DNA from: Brevundimonas subvibrioides ATCC 15264
GTDB taxonomy: Bacteria; Pseudomonadota; Alphaproteobacteria; Caulobacterales; Caulobacteraceae
Assembly (NCBI RefSeq): GCF_000144605.1
Contig: NC_014375.1
Location: forward strand, 2,170,001-2,234,000
Length of the DNA: 64,000 nucleotides
Reading direction: 5' to 3'
Each line of letters starts with the position of its first letter. Within the stretch, counting starts at the first letter, position 1. The notes beneath the pieces are model-generated. The model saw only the letters and a list, made by a program, of their open reading frames with translations, was not told the origin of the DNA and searched no databases. Made by a program: the position numbers and the translations under genes. This document shows, piece after piece, positions 24,967 through 34,602 of the stretch.

Positions 24967-27699
24967 ATGTCAAAGACCATGCTTATCGATGCGGCGCACG
25001 CGGAAGAAACCCGCGTCGCCATCGTGGACGGCCGCCAGGTTGAGGAATTCGACTTCGAGTCGAAAACCAAACGCCAGCTTCGCGGCAACATCTATCTCGC
25101 CAAGGTCACCCGCGTAGAGCCCAGCCTGCAGGCCGCCTTCGTCGAGTACGGCGGCAATCGTCACGGCTTCCTCGCCTTCAACGAAATCCACCCCGACTAC
25201 TACCAGATCCCGGCCGCCGACCGCGAAGCCATCATGGCCGAGGCGCACTCGGCCGATGACGACTCCGACGACGAGAACGCCCGTGATTCCGATGACGGCG
25301 ATTCCGAAGGCGGAATGGCCGAGGAGGAGCGCCTGAAGCGTCGCCTGATGCGGCGCTACAAGATCCAGGACGTCATCAAGCGCCGCCAGATCCTGCTGGT
25401 GCAGGTCGTCAAGGACGAGCGCGGCGGCAAGGGCGCGGCCCTGACCACCTGGCTGTCGCTGGCCGGCCGCTACTGCGTGCTGATGCCCAACACCGGCAAG
25501 GGCGGCGGCATCTCCCGCAAGATCACCCAGGCCACCGATCGCAAGCGCCTGAAGGCCGCCGCGTCCGCCCTGGACGTGCCGCGCGGCATGGGCCTGATCA
25601 TCCGCACGGCCGGCGCCAAGCGCACCAAGGCCGAGATCAAGCGCGACTACGAATATCTGCTGCGTCTGTGGGAGACGATCCGCGAGACCACCCTCGCCTC
25701 CCACGCCCCCTCGCTGATCTACGAGGAAGAGAACCTGGTCCGCCGCGCCGTGCGCGACATGTTCGACAAGGATTTCGACGGCATCCAGGTCGAGGGCGTC
25801 GAGGGCTTCAAGGAAGCGCGCGACTTCATGCGGGTGCTGATGCCCTCGCAGGCCAAGAAGGTGCACCTGTATCAGGGGTCGAAGCCGCTGTTCGCCGCCA
25901 ACGGCATCGAGGAACTGCTGACGCAGATCCACCAGCCGGTCGTGCCGCTGAAGTCCGGCGGCTATCTGGTCATCAACCAGACCGAGGCCCTGGTCGCCAT
26001 CGACGTCAACTCCGGGCGCGCCACCAAGGAACGCAACGTCGAGGCCACGGCCTTCAAGACCAACTGCGAGGCCGCCGTCGAGGCCGCCCGCCAGCTGCGC
26101 CTGCGCGACCTCGCCGGTCTGGTGGTCATCGACTTCATCGACATGGACGAGTCCAAGAACAACCGGACCGTCGAACGCATCCTGAAGGACGAGCTCAGCT
26201 TCGACCGGGCGCGGATCCAGATGGGCCGTATCTCGGGCTTCGGCCTGATGGAAATCAGCCGCCAGCGTCGCCGCCTCGGCGTGCTGGAAGGCGCGACCGA
26301 GGTTTGCCCGCACTGCCAGGGCGCCGGACGTGTCCGCTCGGCCGAGTCCGCCGCGCTGATGGTGCTGCGGGCCGTCGACATCGAGGCCGGCAAGAACGGC
26401 GCGGGTTCGATCAACCTGAAGGTCTCCTCGGCCGTCGCCCTCTACATCCTGAACCACAAGCGCGACTATCTGCAGCGCCTGCTGGAGCGTCGCGGCCTGG
26501 CCGTCATCATCCAGATCGACGATCGCTTGGGTCAGGGCGAGAGCGCCATCGAGCGCACCGAGACCAACGAGGACTTCGTCGCGCCGGAAGCCGTCGTCTC
26601 CCTGTCGGACCTCGACGACGATTTCGATGACGCCGCCTACAGCGACGAGGACGACAACGACGACGATGACGACTTCATCGCCGACGAAGACGAAAGCGCG
26701 CTGGACCGGGAGGATACGGACGACGACGAGCCGCGCGAGCGTGCCGAGCGGCCGGAACGGGTCGAGGGCGAGCGCGGCCGGGGTCGCGGCCGTCGCCGTC
26801 GCGGTGGACGCCGGGATGAGGAAGCCGCACCGATCGCCGCCGATGCCGCGGTCGAGGGCGTCGCGTCCGACGACGATGACGACAGCGAGGCCGGCCGCCG
26901 TCGGCGCCGCGGTCGCCGTGGCGGGCGTCGCGTGCGCGAGGACGGCGACACGGCGTCGACCGGCTCCAGCGACTTCTTCTGGGTGCGCGGTCGCACGCCT
27001 TCGCTGGACGATCCCTATGTCTGGTTTGATCCGCTGAACCCGCCGGCCCGTGCCGATCGCGGCGAGCGGGCCCCCGTGCCGTCGGGGCCAGTCGAGGCTG
27101 CGGCGGATGTCGAGGAACGGATCGGTGAGCGTCCCGAGGGCGAGATCGCCGGCGACCGCGAGGGCGGCCGTTCGCGCCGTCGCCGTCGGGGTCGCGGTCG
27201 CGGCGCCGAACGGGCCACGCCGCACGATCTGAAGGTCGAGGGTCGCGCCACCAACGAGGGCATGCCCGCCGACGGTTCGCCGGACGTCCCCATGGCCGTC
27301 ATGCTGTCCGAGGACGCGTCCGAAGCCCCGGCTCCGGTCGTCGTCGCCGAGCCGCAGCGCCGCCGAGTCCGTCGCAAGACCTCGGCATCAATCGTCGAAG
27401 CGGATACGGCTCCGCTCGATGAGTTCGTGGCCGAAGAGACCGGAATCGCCCCGCCTCTGGAGCCGGAGATGGCCTTCGTCGCAGAGGCCGACGCGCCCGA
27501 GGTCGAAGCCGAGGTCGAGCTCGAGGTCGAACCGGCACCCTTCGTGTCCGAGCCTGAGCCGGAACCCGCGGTCCTCGTCGAGGCCGTCGCTCCGCCGAAG
27601 CCCGAGGCCGATCTGTCGGCCATCATCGCCAGCGATCCGGCGCAGATCACCGCACCCCCGGTCAAACCCAAGCGGGGATGGTGGCGTCTGGGATCGTGA
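24967..27699 (+). CDS. rne: Ribonuclease E
   Basis: 910 residues. S1 RNA-binding domain (about 35-140, LRGNIYLAKVTRVEPSLQAAFVEYGG) split by an acidic insert (about 97-118). The DNase I-like catalytic region has IDVNSG (D near 346) and VVIDFIDM (386-393). The zinc-link is CPHC near 448. The C-terminal half is disordered with alternating Asp/Glu-rich and Arg-rich (RRRGRRGGRR) blocks that bind RNA and degradosome partners. It starts mRNA decay and rRNA processing. Confidence 0.96.
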   Translation: MSKTMLIDAAHAEETRVAIVDGRQVEEFDFESKTKRQLRGNIYLAKVTRVEPSLQAAFVEYGGNRHGFLAFNEIHPDYYQIPAADREAIMAEAHSADDDSDDENARDSDDGDSEGGMAEEERLKRRLMRRYKIQDVIKRRQILLVQVVKDERGGKGAALTTWLSLAGRYCVLMPNTGKGGGISRKITQATDRKRLKAAASALDVPRGMGLIIRTAGAKRTKAEIKRDYEYLLRLWETIRETTLASHAPSLIYEEENLVRRAVRDMFDKDFDGIQVEGVEGFKEARDFMRVLMPSQAKKVHLYQGSKPLFAANGIEELLTQIHQPVVPLKSGGYLVINQTEALVAIDVNSGRATKERNVEATAFKTNCEAAVEAARQLRLRDLAGLVVIDFIDMDESKNNRTVERILKDELSFDRARIQMGRISGFGLMEISRQRRRLGVLEGATEVCPHCQGAGRVRSAESAALMVLRAVDIEAGKNGAGSINLKVSSAVALYILNHKRDYLQRLLERRGLAVIIQIDDRLGQGESAIERTETNEDFVAPEAVVSLSDLDDDFDDAAYSDEDDNDDDDDFIADEDESALDREDTDDDEPRERAERPERVEGERGRGRGRRRRGGRRDEEAAPIAADAAVEGVASDDDDDSEAGRRRRRGRRGGRRVREDGDTASTGSSDFFWVRGRTPSLDDPYVWFDPLNPPARADRGERAPVPSGPVEAAADVEERIGERPEGEIAGDREGGRSRRRRRGRGRGAERATPHDLKVEGRATNEGMPADGSPDVPMAVMLSEDASEAPAPVVVAEPQRRRVRRKTSASIVEADTAPLDEFVAEETGIAPPLEPEMAFVAEADAPEVEAEVELEVEPAPFVSEPEPEPAVLVEAVAPPKPEADLSAIIASDPAQITAPPVKPKRGWWRLGS

Positions 27700-27753
27700 C
27701 GGCCTAGATTGAGCATGAAGACGAGGCGGGGGCGCCGGTCGAAGGAGTTGGCC

Positions 27754-29184
27754 ATGATACGGTCGAGCCGAACAGCGTCCCGCCTCGTCGCGCGCCTGGC
27801 CTGCGCCGTCGCCGTCTCTGCGATGGCGGCTGCGCTTGCCAGTCCGGCCTCCGCCCAGTCCACGATCCGCGACACCGAGGTCGAGGGAATCATCCGGGAA
27901 TGGACGGACCCGGTCTTCACGGCCATGGGGCTGGAGCCGTCCGAGATTCAGGTCCTGCTGGTCAACGACGCCGACCTGAACGCCTTCGCGACCGGTAACC
28001 GGGTCATCGGCATCAACACCGGCCTGATCCTGCGCACGACCAGTCCGAACCAGTTGCTGGGCGTGCTGGCGCACGAGGCCGGGCACGTGAAGAACCGGCA
28101 CGTCCTGCGGGAGGGTGCCCAGGGTGCCGCCATGCAGCCGATGCTGATGTCGATGGCCCTGGGGGCGCTGGCCGTGATCGCCGGTCAACCCGGCGCCGGG
28201 GCCGCCCTGCTGAGCTCAAGCCAGTATTTCGGGACGGTCAACGCGCTCCGCTATCTGCAGGGCCAGGAGGGCGAGGCCGACATCGTCGCCCAGCGCGGGC
28301 TGGAGGCCGCCGGTGAATCCGGCCGCGGGCTGGTGGAGTTCTTCGAGAATTTCCGCAGCCAGGAAGTGTTTTCCGACGCCCGTCGCTATCCCTATTTCCG
28401 CAGTCACCCCCTGTCCGGGCAGCGGATCGAGGCCCTGCGTCGTCCGGTCGAGGCCGCCTCGCACTATGGCCAGGTCGACAGCCCCGAGCGGATGGCCCAG
28501 CACGCGCTGATCCTGGCCAAGGTCCACGCCTTCATGGATCCGCCGAACCAGACCCTGAGGGCCTACGGGTCCAGCGACACCTCCTTTCCCGCCCGCTATG
28601 CACGCGCGATCGCCTGGTATCGCGACGGCCAGACGCAGAAGGCGCTGGACACCACCGATGCCCTGATCGCTGAAGACGTCGACGACCCCTATCTGTGGGA
28701 ACTGAAGGGCCAGATCCTGTTCGAGGAAGGCCGCCCGCAGGAAGCGATCGCCGCGCACACCGAATCGGTCCGGCTGAAGCCCGACGCGCCGCTGCTGCGG
28801 ATCAACCTGGCGCACGCCCTGATCGAGACCAACGATCCCGCCAACCTCGACGCCGCCGTCGATCAACTGAAGCGGGCGGTCGCGCGCGAGGACGACAACA
28901 CCCTGGCCTGGCGTCTCCTGTCCCAGGCCTATGCCAGCCAGGGCAAGGAGGGCGAGGCCCGACTGGCGTCGGCCGAATACTATTTCGCGGCCGGCGGCGA
29001 GCAGGAAGCCACCCAGTTCGCCCTGCGCGCCCGCGACATGCTGCCCCCGGGATCGAACGAGTGGCGTCGCGCCATGGACATCGTCCTGGCCTCCGGGGCC
29101 ACCATGGACGACATCAACGACCTCGACCGGCGTCAGGAACGGCGACGCGAACGTCCCGCCGTCGTCCCGCCCGCCGGCGCATGA
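27754..29184 (+). CDS. M48 metalloprotease with TPR repeats (BepA/YfgC-like)
   Basis: 476 residues from the ATG at 27754, chosen for its AAGGAG Shine-Dalgarno (earlier TTG/ATG starts add only a charged lead). A signal peptide ends near ASPASAQS. The zinc motif is H107EAGH111 with the third ligand in GQEGEADIVAQ. C-terminal TPR-like helices (about 280-430) follow. BepA-type enzymes act in the periplasm on outer-membrane protein assembly; substrates here are unknown. The DsbA-like gene follows after 22 bp. Confidence 0.88.
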   Translation: MIRSSRTASRLVARLACAVAVSAMAAALASPASAQSTIRDTEVEGIIREWTDPVFTAMGLEPSEIQVLLVNDADLNAFATGNRVIGINTGLILRTTSPNQLLGVLAHEAGHVKNRHVLREGAQGAAMQPMLMSMALGALAVIAGQPGAGAALLSSSQYFGTVNALRYLQGQEGEADIVAQRGLEAAGESGRGLVEFFENFRSQEVFSDARRYPYFRSHPLSGQRIEALRRPVEAASHYGQVDSPERMAQHALILAKVHAFMDPPNQTLRAYGSSDTSFPARYARAIAWYRDGQTQKALDTTDALIAEDVDDPYLWELKGQILFEEGRPQEAIAAHTESVRLKPDAPLLRINLAHALIETNDPANLDAAVDQLKRAVAREDDNTLAWRLLSQAYASQGKEGEARLASAEYYFAAGGEQEATQFALRARDMLPPGSNEWRRAMDIVLASGATMDDINDLDRRQERRRERPAVVPPAGA

Positions 29185-29206
29185 CCCCTTCCCACAGAGC
29201 CTGTAC

Positions 29207-30004
29207 ATGACCGACCCGACCCCGACCGATCCCTCCTCCCCGGAGCGGCGTGATCCGCTTGCCTGGTTCGGCTCCGGTCGCGGCGGAGCGGTCGCTGTGG
29301 CCGTGGCCGTCGTCTCGCTCGGCTTTTCCGTCGCGCCCTATGCGACGGGCGGGGATTTCGGTTCGAAGGTGCGGGCCTATCTGATGGCCAATCCGGCCGT
29401 CCTGGACGAGGTCGTGCAGGCCCGCGAGCAGGCTGAGGCGAACAACACGGTCGAAAAGATCAACGCCGCCGTGGCCGCCAACCCGGCGCTTATGGCCCCC
29501 GACCCCCGCGATCCCTCGTTCGGCCCCGCAGACGCCAAGGTGACCGTGGTGGAATTCTTCGACTTCCGCTGCCCCGGCTGCAAGGCCGTGGCGAAGGACT
29601 ATGTGGCCCTGATGCAGGCCCATCCGGACGTCCGGTTCGTGTTCAAGGACTGGCCCATCCTGGATCGGGGTGACGACACCTCGTCCAACTATGCGGCCCG
29701 CGCCGCCCTGGCCGCCCACCGGCAGGGCCGGTATCTGCAGGTCTATCAGGCGCTGATGGCCGAGAACGCCCTGACGCGCGAGGCCGTGGACCGCATCCTG
29801 GCCGAGAACGGCGTGACGATGCCCGAGGCCCGACAGGCCATCGGATCCCCGGAAATGAACCGGCATCTGGCCGACATCCATACGACGGGCGCGACCCTGG
29901 GCCTCGTCGGGACGCCAACCTTCCTGATCAACGGCAAGACGACGTCCAGCATCGCGCCAGCCGAGGTCCTGGCCGCCATCGAGGCTGCGAAGGCCGCCGC
30001 CTAG
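29207..30004 (+). CDS. DsbA-family thiol:disulfide oxidoreductase, membrane-anchored
   Basis: 265 residues. An N-terminal tail, then a membrane segment (about 25-45), a helical linker, and a thioredoxin-fold DsbA domain with active site C122-P-G-C125 (DFRCPGCKA) and cis-proline GTPTF. Com1/DsbA-type proteins of this kind act on disulfides in the periplasm. It probably shares transcription with the BepA-like gene, a sensible pairing because outer-membrane assembly uses both. It ends head-on against the TPR gene with a 4-bp overlap. Confidence 0.9.
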   Translation: MTDPTPTDPSSPERRDPLAWFGSGRGGAVAVAVAVVSLGFSVAPYATGGDFGSKVRAYLMANPAVLDEVVQAREQAEANNTVEKINAAVAANPALMAPDPRDPSFGPADAKVTVVEFFDFRCPGCKAVAKDYVALMQAHPDVRFVFKDWPILDRGDDTSSNYAARAALAAHRQGRYLQVYQALMAENALTREAVDRILAENGVTMPEARQAIGSPEMNRHLADIHTTGATLGLVGTPTFLINGKTTSSIAPAEVLAAIEAAKAAA

Positions 30005-31707
30005 GCGAGCGTCAGGCTCATGGTGCCGCCGATCCATTCGACGCCCGCCCGGGCGCGCGCCGCCTCGGCCGCCGCCCGGTTGCCCAGCGCCGCCTCGGCC
30101 TCCGCCAGAACGAAATAGCTGTACGGATCCATCGGCCAGTCGATCAGGAGTTCCTCGATCTTGGCCTTGGCCGCCGCGGCGTCGCCATTGGCCAGCAGGG
30201 CGGCCGCCAGACTGCGCCGCGTCGGGTACCAGATGACCGGCGGATCCCCGCCCTCCGGGCCTTCCGCCTGGATCTCGGCGGCGCGGGTGAAGGCGGCGAT
30301 GGCGGCGGCGGGGTTGGCCTCGATCATGGCGGCCCGCCCCTCCAGCACGCGCTGGGAGACCTCCATGAAGTCCTTCATGTCCCTGGCATCGTCGCCGGTG
30401 ATCGACGGATCTTCCCGGATCGCCCTGATCGCGCCGGCCTCGGCGCGGACGGCGGCGGCGTCGCCCGCGCGCGCGGCCGCCTCGCCCCGACCATAGTGCC
30501 AGCTGGCCCGCAGCAGGGGCCGGTCCGCCGGGGGCTGGCCCAGCGCGGCGACCTGTTCGGGCGTCCCGAAACGGCCGAAGATGGCATAGGCGTCGTTGGC
30601 CATCAGCTGACGCCAGGTGTTGCTGGCGGCGATCTCGGGATAGGTGGTCAGGAAGTCCTGCGCCAGCGCCAGACCCTCCTGGGCGCCGCCCGCCATCAGG
30701 GCTCCACCCATGCCGAAATGCAGATTGTGCCCGTGCAGGGGCATGCCCACGACCCCGCCCGGAGGGGCCGCCAGTTCGTTGTACCGCTTGTCCAGGCCCA
30801 CCGCGTTCACATTGGAGCGCATGGCGTCCCGGTAGCGGCCGACGCGATAGAAGGTGTGCGACGGCATGTGCACCAGGTGCGATGCGCCCGGCGTCAGCGC
30901 CGCCAGCCGCTCGCCGTAGGGAATGGCCTTGTGCGGGTCGTCGGACCATTCGGTCAGGTGGATGTACAGGTGGATCGTGCCGGGATCGTCCGGCGACCGC
31001 GCCAGGGAGTCTTCCAGGATCGACATGGCGCGGACGATGCCGTGATCCTTGGCCCGGCCCTCCTCGTCCCACCATTCGTCCGCCTGCAGCATCCAGGCGT
31101 CGGCGGTCACGGCGGCGATCAGCGGCTCCTGCGGATGGCGCCGGACGATGCGGTCCATGGAGCGGGCGAAGCGCACGCCCCGACTGGCCTTTGCGCCGGA
31201 GTAGCGCTGGATCATGGCGTCGATCATCTGGCGCTGCACGGCCGTGGTATCGCGCCCGCGCCGGCGCGCCAGCTGGGCCAGGACGCGGCCCGCATCCATC
31301 GAGGCATCGTCCGTGCCGCCGCCGTTGATGTTGGGCCCCAGTGCCCACGCCTCGCCCCAGGCGCACATCCCGCACTCGGGATCCAGCGCCCTCGCCTTGC
31401 GAAAGGCCCGGACCGATTCCGTATGTTCGAAGGCCCACCGCAGCCGCACGCCGTGGTCGAACCAGGCCTGGGCCTCCGGATTGTCGGTGTCGACTTTCCA
31501 GGTCGCGCCTCCGAACCCGTCGACCATGACCATGCCGGTCTCGGACGCCGCATCCAGCGACGAGCCCACGCGGCCGCAGCCGCGCGGTGTCTGGATGAGG
31601 GCGGCGGCGGCGGCTTCGTCTGCCCTGGCCGTCGTGGCATCCGCGACCGCAGCGGGCGCAGCCAGACACATGACGATCGCCGTGAACCCGAGCAGCCGAT
31701 TTCGCAT
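30001..31707 (-). CDS. Exported TPR-repeat protein
   Basis: 568 residues from the ATG at 31707, which has GGAGGG upstream (a 594-residue version adds a non-signal lead). The signal peptide runs MRNRLLGFTAIVMCLAAPAAVADA. Tetratricopeptide-like helices follow, with conserved WFDHGVRLRWAFEHTESVRAFRKARALDPECGMCAWGEAWALGPNIN, LTPGASHLVHMPSHTFYRVGRYRDAMRSN, and LAEAEAALGNRAAAEAARARAG. Such large secreted TPR proteins are common in bacteria but lack a known function. Confidence 0.85.
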   Translation of the reverse strand: MRNRLLGFTAIVMCLAAPAAVADATTARADEAAAAALIQTPRGCGRVGSSLDAASETGMVMVDGFGGATWKVDTDNPEAQAWFDHGVRLRWAFEHTESVRAFRKARALDPECGMCAWGEAWALGPNINGGGTDDASMDAGRVLAQLARRRGRDTTAVQRQMIDAMIQRYSGAKASRGVRFARSMDRIVRRHPQEPLIAAVTADAWMLQADEWWDEEGRAKDHGIVRAMSILEDSLARSPDDPGTIHLYIHLTEWSDDPHKAIPYGERLAALTPGASHLVHMPSHTFYRVGRYRDAMRSNVNAVGLDKRYNELAAPPGGVVGMPLHGHNLHFGMGGALMAGGAQEGLALAQDFLTTYPEIAASNTWRQLMANDAYAIFGRFGTPEQVAALGQPPADRPLLRASWHYGRGEAAARAGDAAAVRAEAGAIRAIREDPSITGDDARDMKDFMEVSQRVLEGRAAMIEANPAAAIAAFTRAAEIQAEGPEGGDPPVIWYPTRRSLAAALLANGDAAAAKAKIEELLIDWPMDPYSYFVLAEAEAALGNRAAAEAARARAGVEWIGGTMSLTLA

Positions 31708-31778
31708 CACGAACCCTCCGGGCCAGACCTTGCCTCGGAAGCTGGCGCAAATCCACCGGTCTGCACTATGCCAGGGGT

Positions 31779-32342
31779 ATGCCACGGTCCGTCATCCCCT
31801 GGAGTCTGGTCGTCTTCCGGTTGCTGGCCGGGCCGGCGCTGATCGCGGTCGCCCTGCGGTCGGGCGACACGGCGGCGTGGATCAGCGTCGTGCTTCTGTC
31901 GCTCGGCGTGGTGTCGGACATCTTCGACGGCATCATCGCGCGCCGTCTGAAGGTTTCGACGCCGAAGCTGCGTCGCTACGACAGCCGCGCCGACGTCCTC
32001 TTCTGGGCCAGCGCCACGATCGCGGTCCACCTGATGCACCCTGCCCTGCTCCCCTCGACCGGACCGGTGATCGCGACCCTGATCGCGATGGAGGGGATCA
32101 ATCACGCCTTCAGCTTCGCGCGGTTCGGCCGCGAGGCCTCGCCGCACCACTATCTGTCGAAGGCCTTCGGGCTGGCGCTGTGGGGCCTGTTCATCCAGCT
32201 GTACCTCACCGGACAGGGCGGGTGGCCCCTCTATGCCGCGTTCGCGCTGGGGGCGATGTCGCAGATCGAGGCCTTCGCCATCACCGCGCGGCTGAAGGAA
32301 TGGCGCTGCGACGTCCCCAGCGTCTTCCGTCTGGAACGCTAG
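31779..32342 (+). CDS. CDP-alcohol phosphatidyltransferase family protein
   Basis: 187 residues with about five or six membrane segments. The catalytic signature DxxDGxxAR is DIFDGIIAR at about 48-56, followed by Asp residues in YDSRAD; the usual Gly between (x8-G) is Arg/Tyr here. The family joins CDP-diacylglycerol or CDP-alcohols to an alcohol in lipid head-group synthesis; substrate unknown. It is divergent from the TPR gene with only 71 bp between starts. Confidence 0.82.
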   Translation: MPRSVIPWSLVVFRLLAGPALIAVALRSGDTAAWISVVLLSLGVVSDIFDGIIARRLKVSTPKLRRYDSRADVLFWASATIAVHLMHPALLPSTGPVIATLIAMEGINHAFSFARFGREASPHHYLSKAFGLALWGLFIQLYLTGQGGWPLYAAFALGAMSQIEAFAITARLKEWRCDVPSVFRLER

Positions 32343-32372
32343 CGTCCTGCCCGGTTGCCGGCCGGTGCGACC

Positions 32373-32882
32373 TCAACTGTCGGGCAGGCGATAGGCCAGA
32401 TCGTAATGGTGGATCCCGTCGGTGATGGTCAGGGCGAAGTCGCCGCTCAGACCCGTCAGGTCCCCGGTTCCCGATCCGGGCACGACCGTGATCGACAGGC
32501 TGTAGCCCTCGCTGTTGATGTCGCCGCGATGGGCCAGCAGAAACGCGCCCGACCGCCCGTCGAGCGTTCCGACGACCCGCTCCAGCGCGACGTAGGTTCC
32601 CGCCGTCTCGCTGCCCGGCGGCCCTCCTGCCAGCATCTGTCCCGCCCCCACGGCCGTGATGCCGCCCTGGAACGTCTTCGACAGGACGTAGCGCGACAGC
32701 CCCAGACCAGCCTCGACCTGCTCCTCATCGCCCGGAGCCATGGTGACCTCGAACGTGCCGGTCGCGTGCCGGACCGGCGCCTCCTGCGCGCCCGCGGCGC
32801 CCGCACCAATAATCCCGACCATCATCACCACCAGCAGCAGAGCGATCAGGACGCTGTAGCCCCTGGCTGTCAGCACGCGCAT
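32373..32882 (-). CDS. DUF3224 protein, exported
   Basis: 169 residues from the ATG at 32882 (GGAGG just upstream). An N-terminal hydrophobic signal (about 9-31, ending GAAGAQ) precedes a DUF3224 beta-barrel: GTFEVTMAP, LSRYVLSKTFQGGITAVGAGQML, TYVALERVVGTLDGRSGAFLLAHRG, VVPGSGTGDLTGLSGDFALTITDGIHHYDLAYRLP. This allene-oxide-cyclase-like fold has no assigned role. Most family members are cytoplasmic, so a signal sequence is a little unusual. Confidence 0.82.
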   Translation of the reverse strand: MRVLTARGYSVLIALLLVVMMVGIIGAGAAGAQEAPVRHATGTFEVTMAPGDEEQVEAGLGLSRYVLSKTFQGGITAVGAGQMLAGGPPGSETAGTYVALERVVGTLDGRSGAFLLAHRGDINSEGYSLSITVVPGSGTGDLTGLSGDFALTITDGIHHYDLAYRLPDS

Positions 32883-32950
32883 GGGTCGCCTCCGTGAACA
32901 TTTCGGGAACACGATGGCCTGCCGCGACGCTGCCGTCAATCAGCGATCGC

Positions 32951-33760
32951 TCAGATCAGCCCGCCTAGCGGCGACGACGGGTCCGCATACATCCGCTTGG
33001 GCATCCGCCCGGCCATGTAGGCTTCGCGGCCCGCGATGACCGCGTGCTTCATCGCCCGGGCCATCCCGATCGGGTCCCGCGCGCCGGCGATGGCCGTGTT
33101 GGCGATGACGGCGTCGCAGCCCAGTTCCATGGCGATCGTGGCGTCCGAGGCCGTGCCCACACCCGCGTCGACCAGCACCGGCACCTTGGCCTGCTCGACG
33201 ATCAGGCGGATGTTGACCCGGTTCTGGATGCCGAGGCCAGATCCGATCGGCGAGGCCGCCGGCATGATGGCGGCCGCGCCGGCCTCCTCCAGCCGCTGGG
33301 CCATCACAACGTCGTCGGTGCAATAGACCATGACGTCGAAACCGTCCTTGACCAGCAGGTCCAGCGCCCGAAGCGTCTCGATCATGTCGGGATACAGGTG
33401 CGCCGAGTTCGACAGCACCTCCAGCTTGACCAGGTCCCACCCCCCGGCCTCGCGCGCCAGCCGCAGGGTCCGCACCGCGTCCTCGCCGGTGAAGCAGCCC
33501 GCGGTGTTGGGCAGGAAGGTGAACCGGTCCGGCTTCAGAAAGTCGACCAGCATCGGCTGGGACGGATCGCTGAGGTTCACCCGCCGCAGCGCCACCGTGA
33601 CGATATCGGCCCCGGCGGCCTCGGCGGCGGCGGCGTTCTGGGCATAGTCGGCATATTTGCCGGTCCCGACGATCAGGCGCGAAGAAAACGTCCGCCCGGC
33701 GACGGTCCAGGTGTCGGACGGGGCGTCGGTGGCGGTCGGCGGGCTAAAGGGTGCGTTCAT
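32951..33760 (-). CDS. thiG: Thiazole synthase ThiG
   Basis: 269 residues. TIM barrel with the Schiff-base lysine K112 in [10 protein letters not shown], the phosphate-binding [13 protein letters not shown], and [13 protein letters not shown]. It makes the thiazole phosphate of thiamine from DXP, a glycine-derived imine and ThiS-thiocarboxylate sulfur. It starts 40 bp after thiS. Confidence 0.95.
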   Translation of the reverse strand: MNAPFSPPTATDAPSDTWTVAGRTFSSRLIVGTGKYADYAQNAAAAEAAGADIVTVALRRVNLSDPSQPMLVDFLKPDRFTFLPNTAGCFTGEDAVRTLRLAREAGGWDLVKLEVLSNSAHLYPDMIETLRALDLLVKDGFDVMVYCTDDVVMAQRLEEAGAAAIMPAASPIGSGLGIQNRVNIRLIVEQAKVPVLVDAGVGTASDATIAMELGCDAVIANTAIAGARDPIGMARAMKHAVIAGREAYMAGRMPKRMYADPSSPLGGLI

Positions 33761-33800
33761 CCCGTGTATCTAGGCGCGCCGGGCCGCGAACGAAACCCGC

Positions 33801-33998
33801 TCAGCCGCCGCCGACGAACTGGACCAGCTCGATCCGGTCGCCTTCGACCAGGGCCGTCTCGGCATGCAGCGAACGCGGCACGATGGACAGATTCCGCTCC
33901 ACCGCGACCTTGCGCACGTCGAAACCCAGTTCCTCGACGAGGCCCAGAACCGTCCGGGCGGCCACCTCGCGCGTATCTCCGTTGACTTGAATGCGCAT
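33801..33998 (-). CDS. thiS: Sulfur carrier protein ThiS
   Basis: 65 residues, beta-grasp ubiquitin-like fold ([13 protein letters not shown]...[30 protein letters not shown]). The C-terminal Gly-Gly(-Gly) is the site adenylated and converted to thiocarboxylate for ThiG. No TPP riboswitch is visible in the 115 bp upstream. ThiO/ThiH, ThiF and ThiC are not in the window. Confidence 0.93.
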   Translation of the reverse strand: MRIQVNGDTREVAARTVLGLVEELGFDVRKVAVERNLSIVPRSLHAETALVEGDRIELVQFVGGG

Positions 33999-34114
33999 GT
34001 CGTTACGTCAACCCGATCCGATCCGGCGCATCCTCGGCTTTGACGAGGGACGCCGTTCCGCTAAAAGGCCGCCCCACCGAAGCGGTCCAGCCGTCGCCAA
34101 CCCGTCCGGAGCGA

Positions 34115-34597
34115 ATGCCCGAAACCCCCGTCCTCTACGTCCTGAACGGCCCCAACCTCAACCTTCTGGGTGTGCGGGAGCCGCATATCTACGGGCGCGA
34201 GACCCTGGCCGACGTCCAGGCACTGTGCGAGGCGGCGGCCGAGGGGGCCACGATCGTCTTCAGGCAGACGAATCGCGAGGGCGAACTGATCGACTGGGTG
34301 CAGGAGACGCGCACCGCGGCGCACGCCCTGATCCTGAACCCGGCCGGTTATGGCCACACCTCCATCGCCCTGCTCGACGCGCTGAAGGCCCTGACCATTC
34401 CGGTGATCGAGTGCCACCTGTCCAATCCGGCGGCGCGCGAGGAATTCCGGCACAAGACCTTCGTTTCGCTGGCGGCGACCGGCGTCGTCTCGGGCTTCGG
34501 CGCCCACTCCTACGAACTGGCCATCAAGGCCGCGCTCCGGCTGGTGCGGGAACGCAGTTCCTCCGCCGACCGTTTGAACCCAGACCACAAGGCATAG
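34115..34597 (+). CDS. aroQ: 3-dehydroquinate dehydratase, type II
   Basis: 160 residues from the ATG at 34115 (an upstream ATG at 34040 is unlikely). Type II DHQase signature [19 protein letters not shown] near the N terminus, the [14 protein letters not shown] segment, [12 protein letters not shown], and [17 protein letters not shown]. It dehydrates 3-dehydroquinate in the shikimate pathway. The accB start is 5 bp after its stop; the aroQ-accB-accC order is conserved in proteobacteria. Confidence 0.95.
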   Translation: MPETPVLYVLNGPNLNLLGVREPHIYGRETLADVQALCEAAAEGATIVFRQTNREGELIDWVQETRTAAHALILNPAGYGHTSIALLDALKALTIPVIECHLSNPAAREEFRHKTFVSLAATGVVSGFGAHSYELAIKAALRLVRERSSSADRLNPDHKA

Positions 34598-34602
34598 CTT
34601 TC

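Noticed and set aside
24970..27225. 751-codon open frame antisense to rne
   Set aside because: Mirror of the strong codon bias of rne in GC-rich DNA; low-complexity His/Asp/Gln/Gly-rich translation and no family motif.
29114..31756. 880-codon frame on the minus strand spanning the TPR gene and part of the DsbA gene
   Set aside because: Arg/Gly-rich shadow translation; the TPR frame has a signal peptide and repeats.
33999..34114. TPP riboswitch upstream of thiS-thiG
   Set aside because: No CTGAGA or ACCTGA-type TPP motif on the minus strand, and only about 115 bp available.
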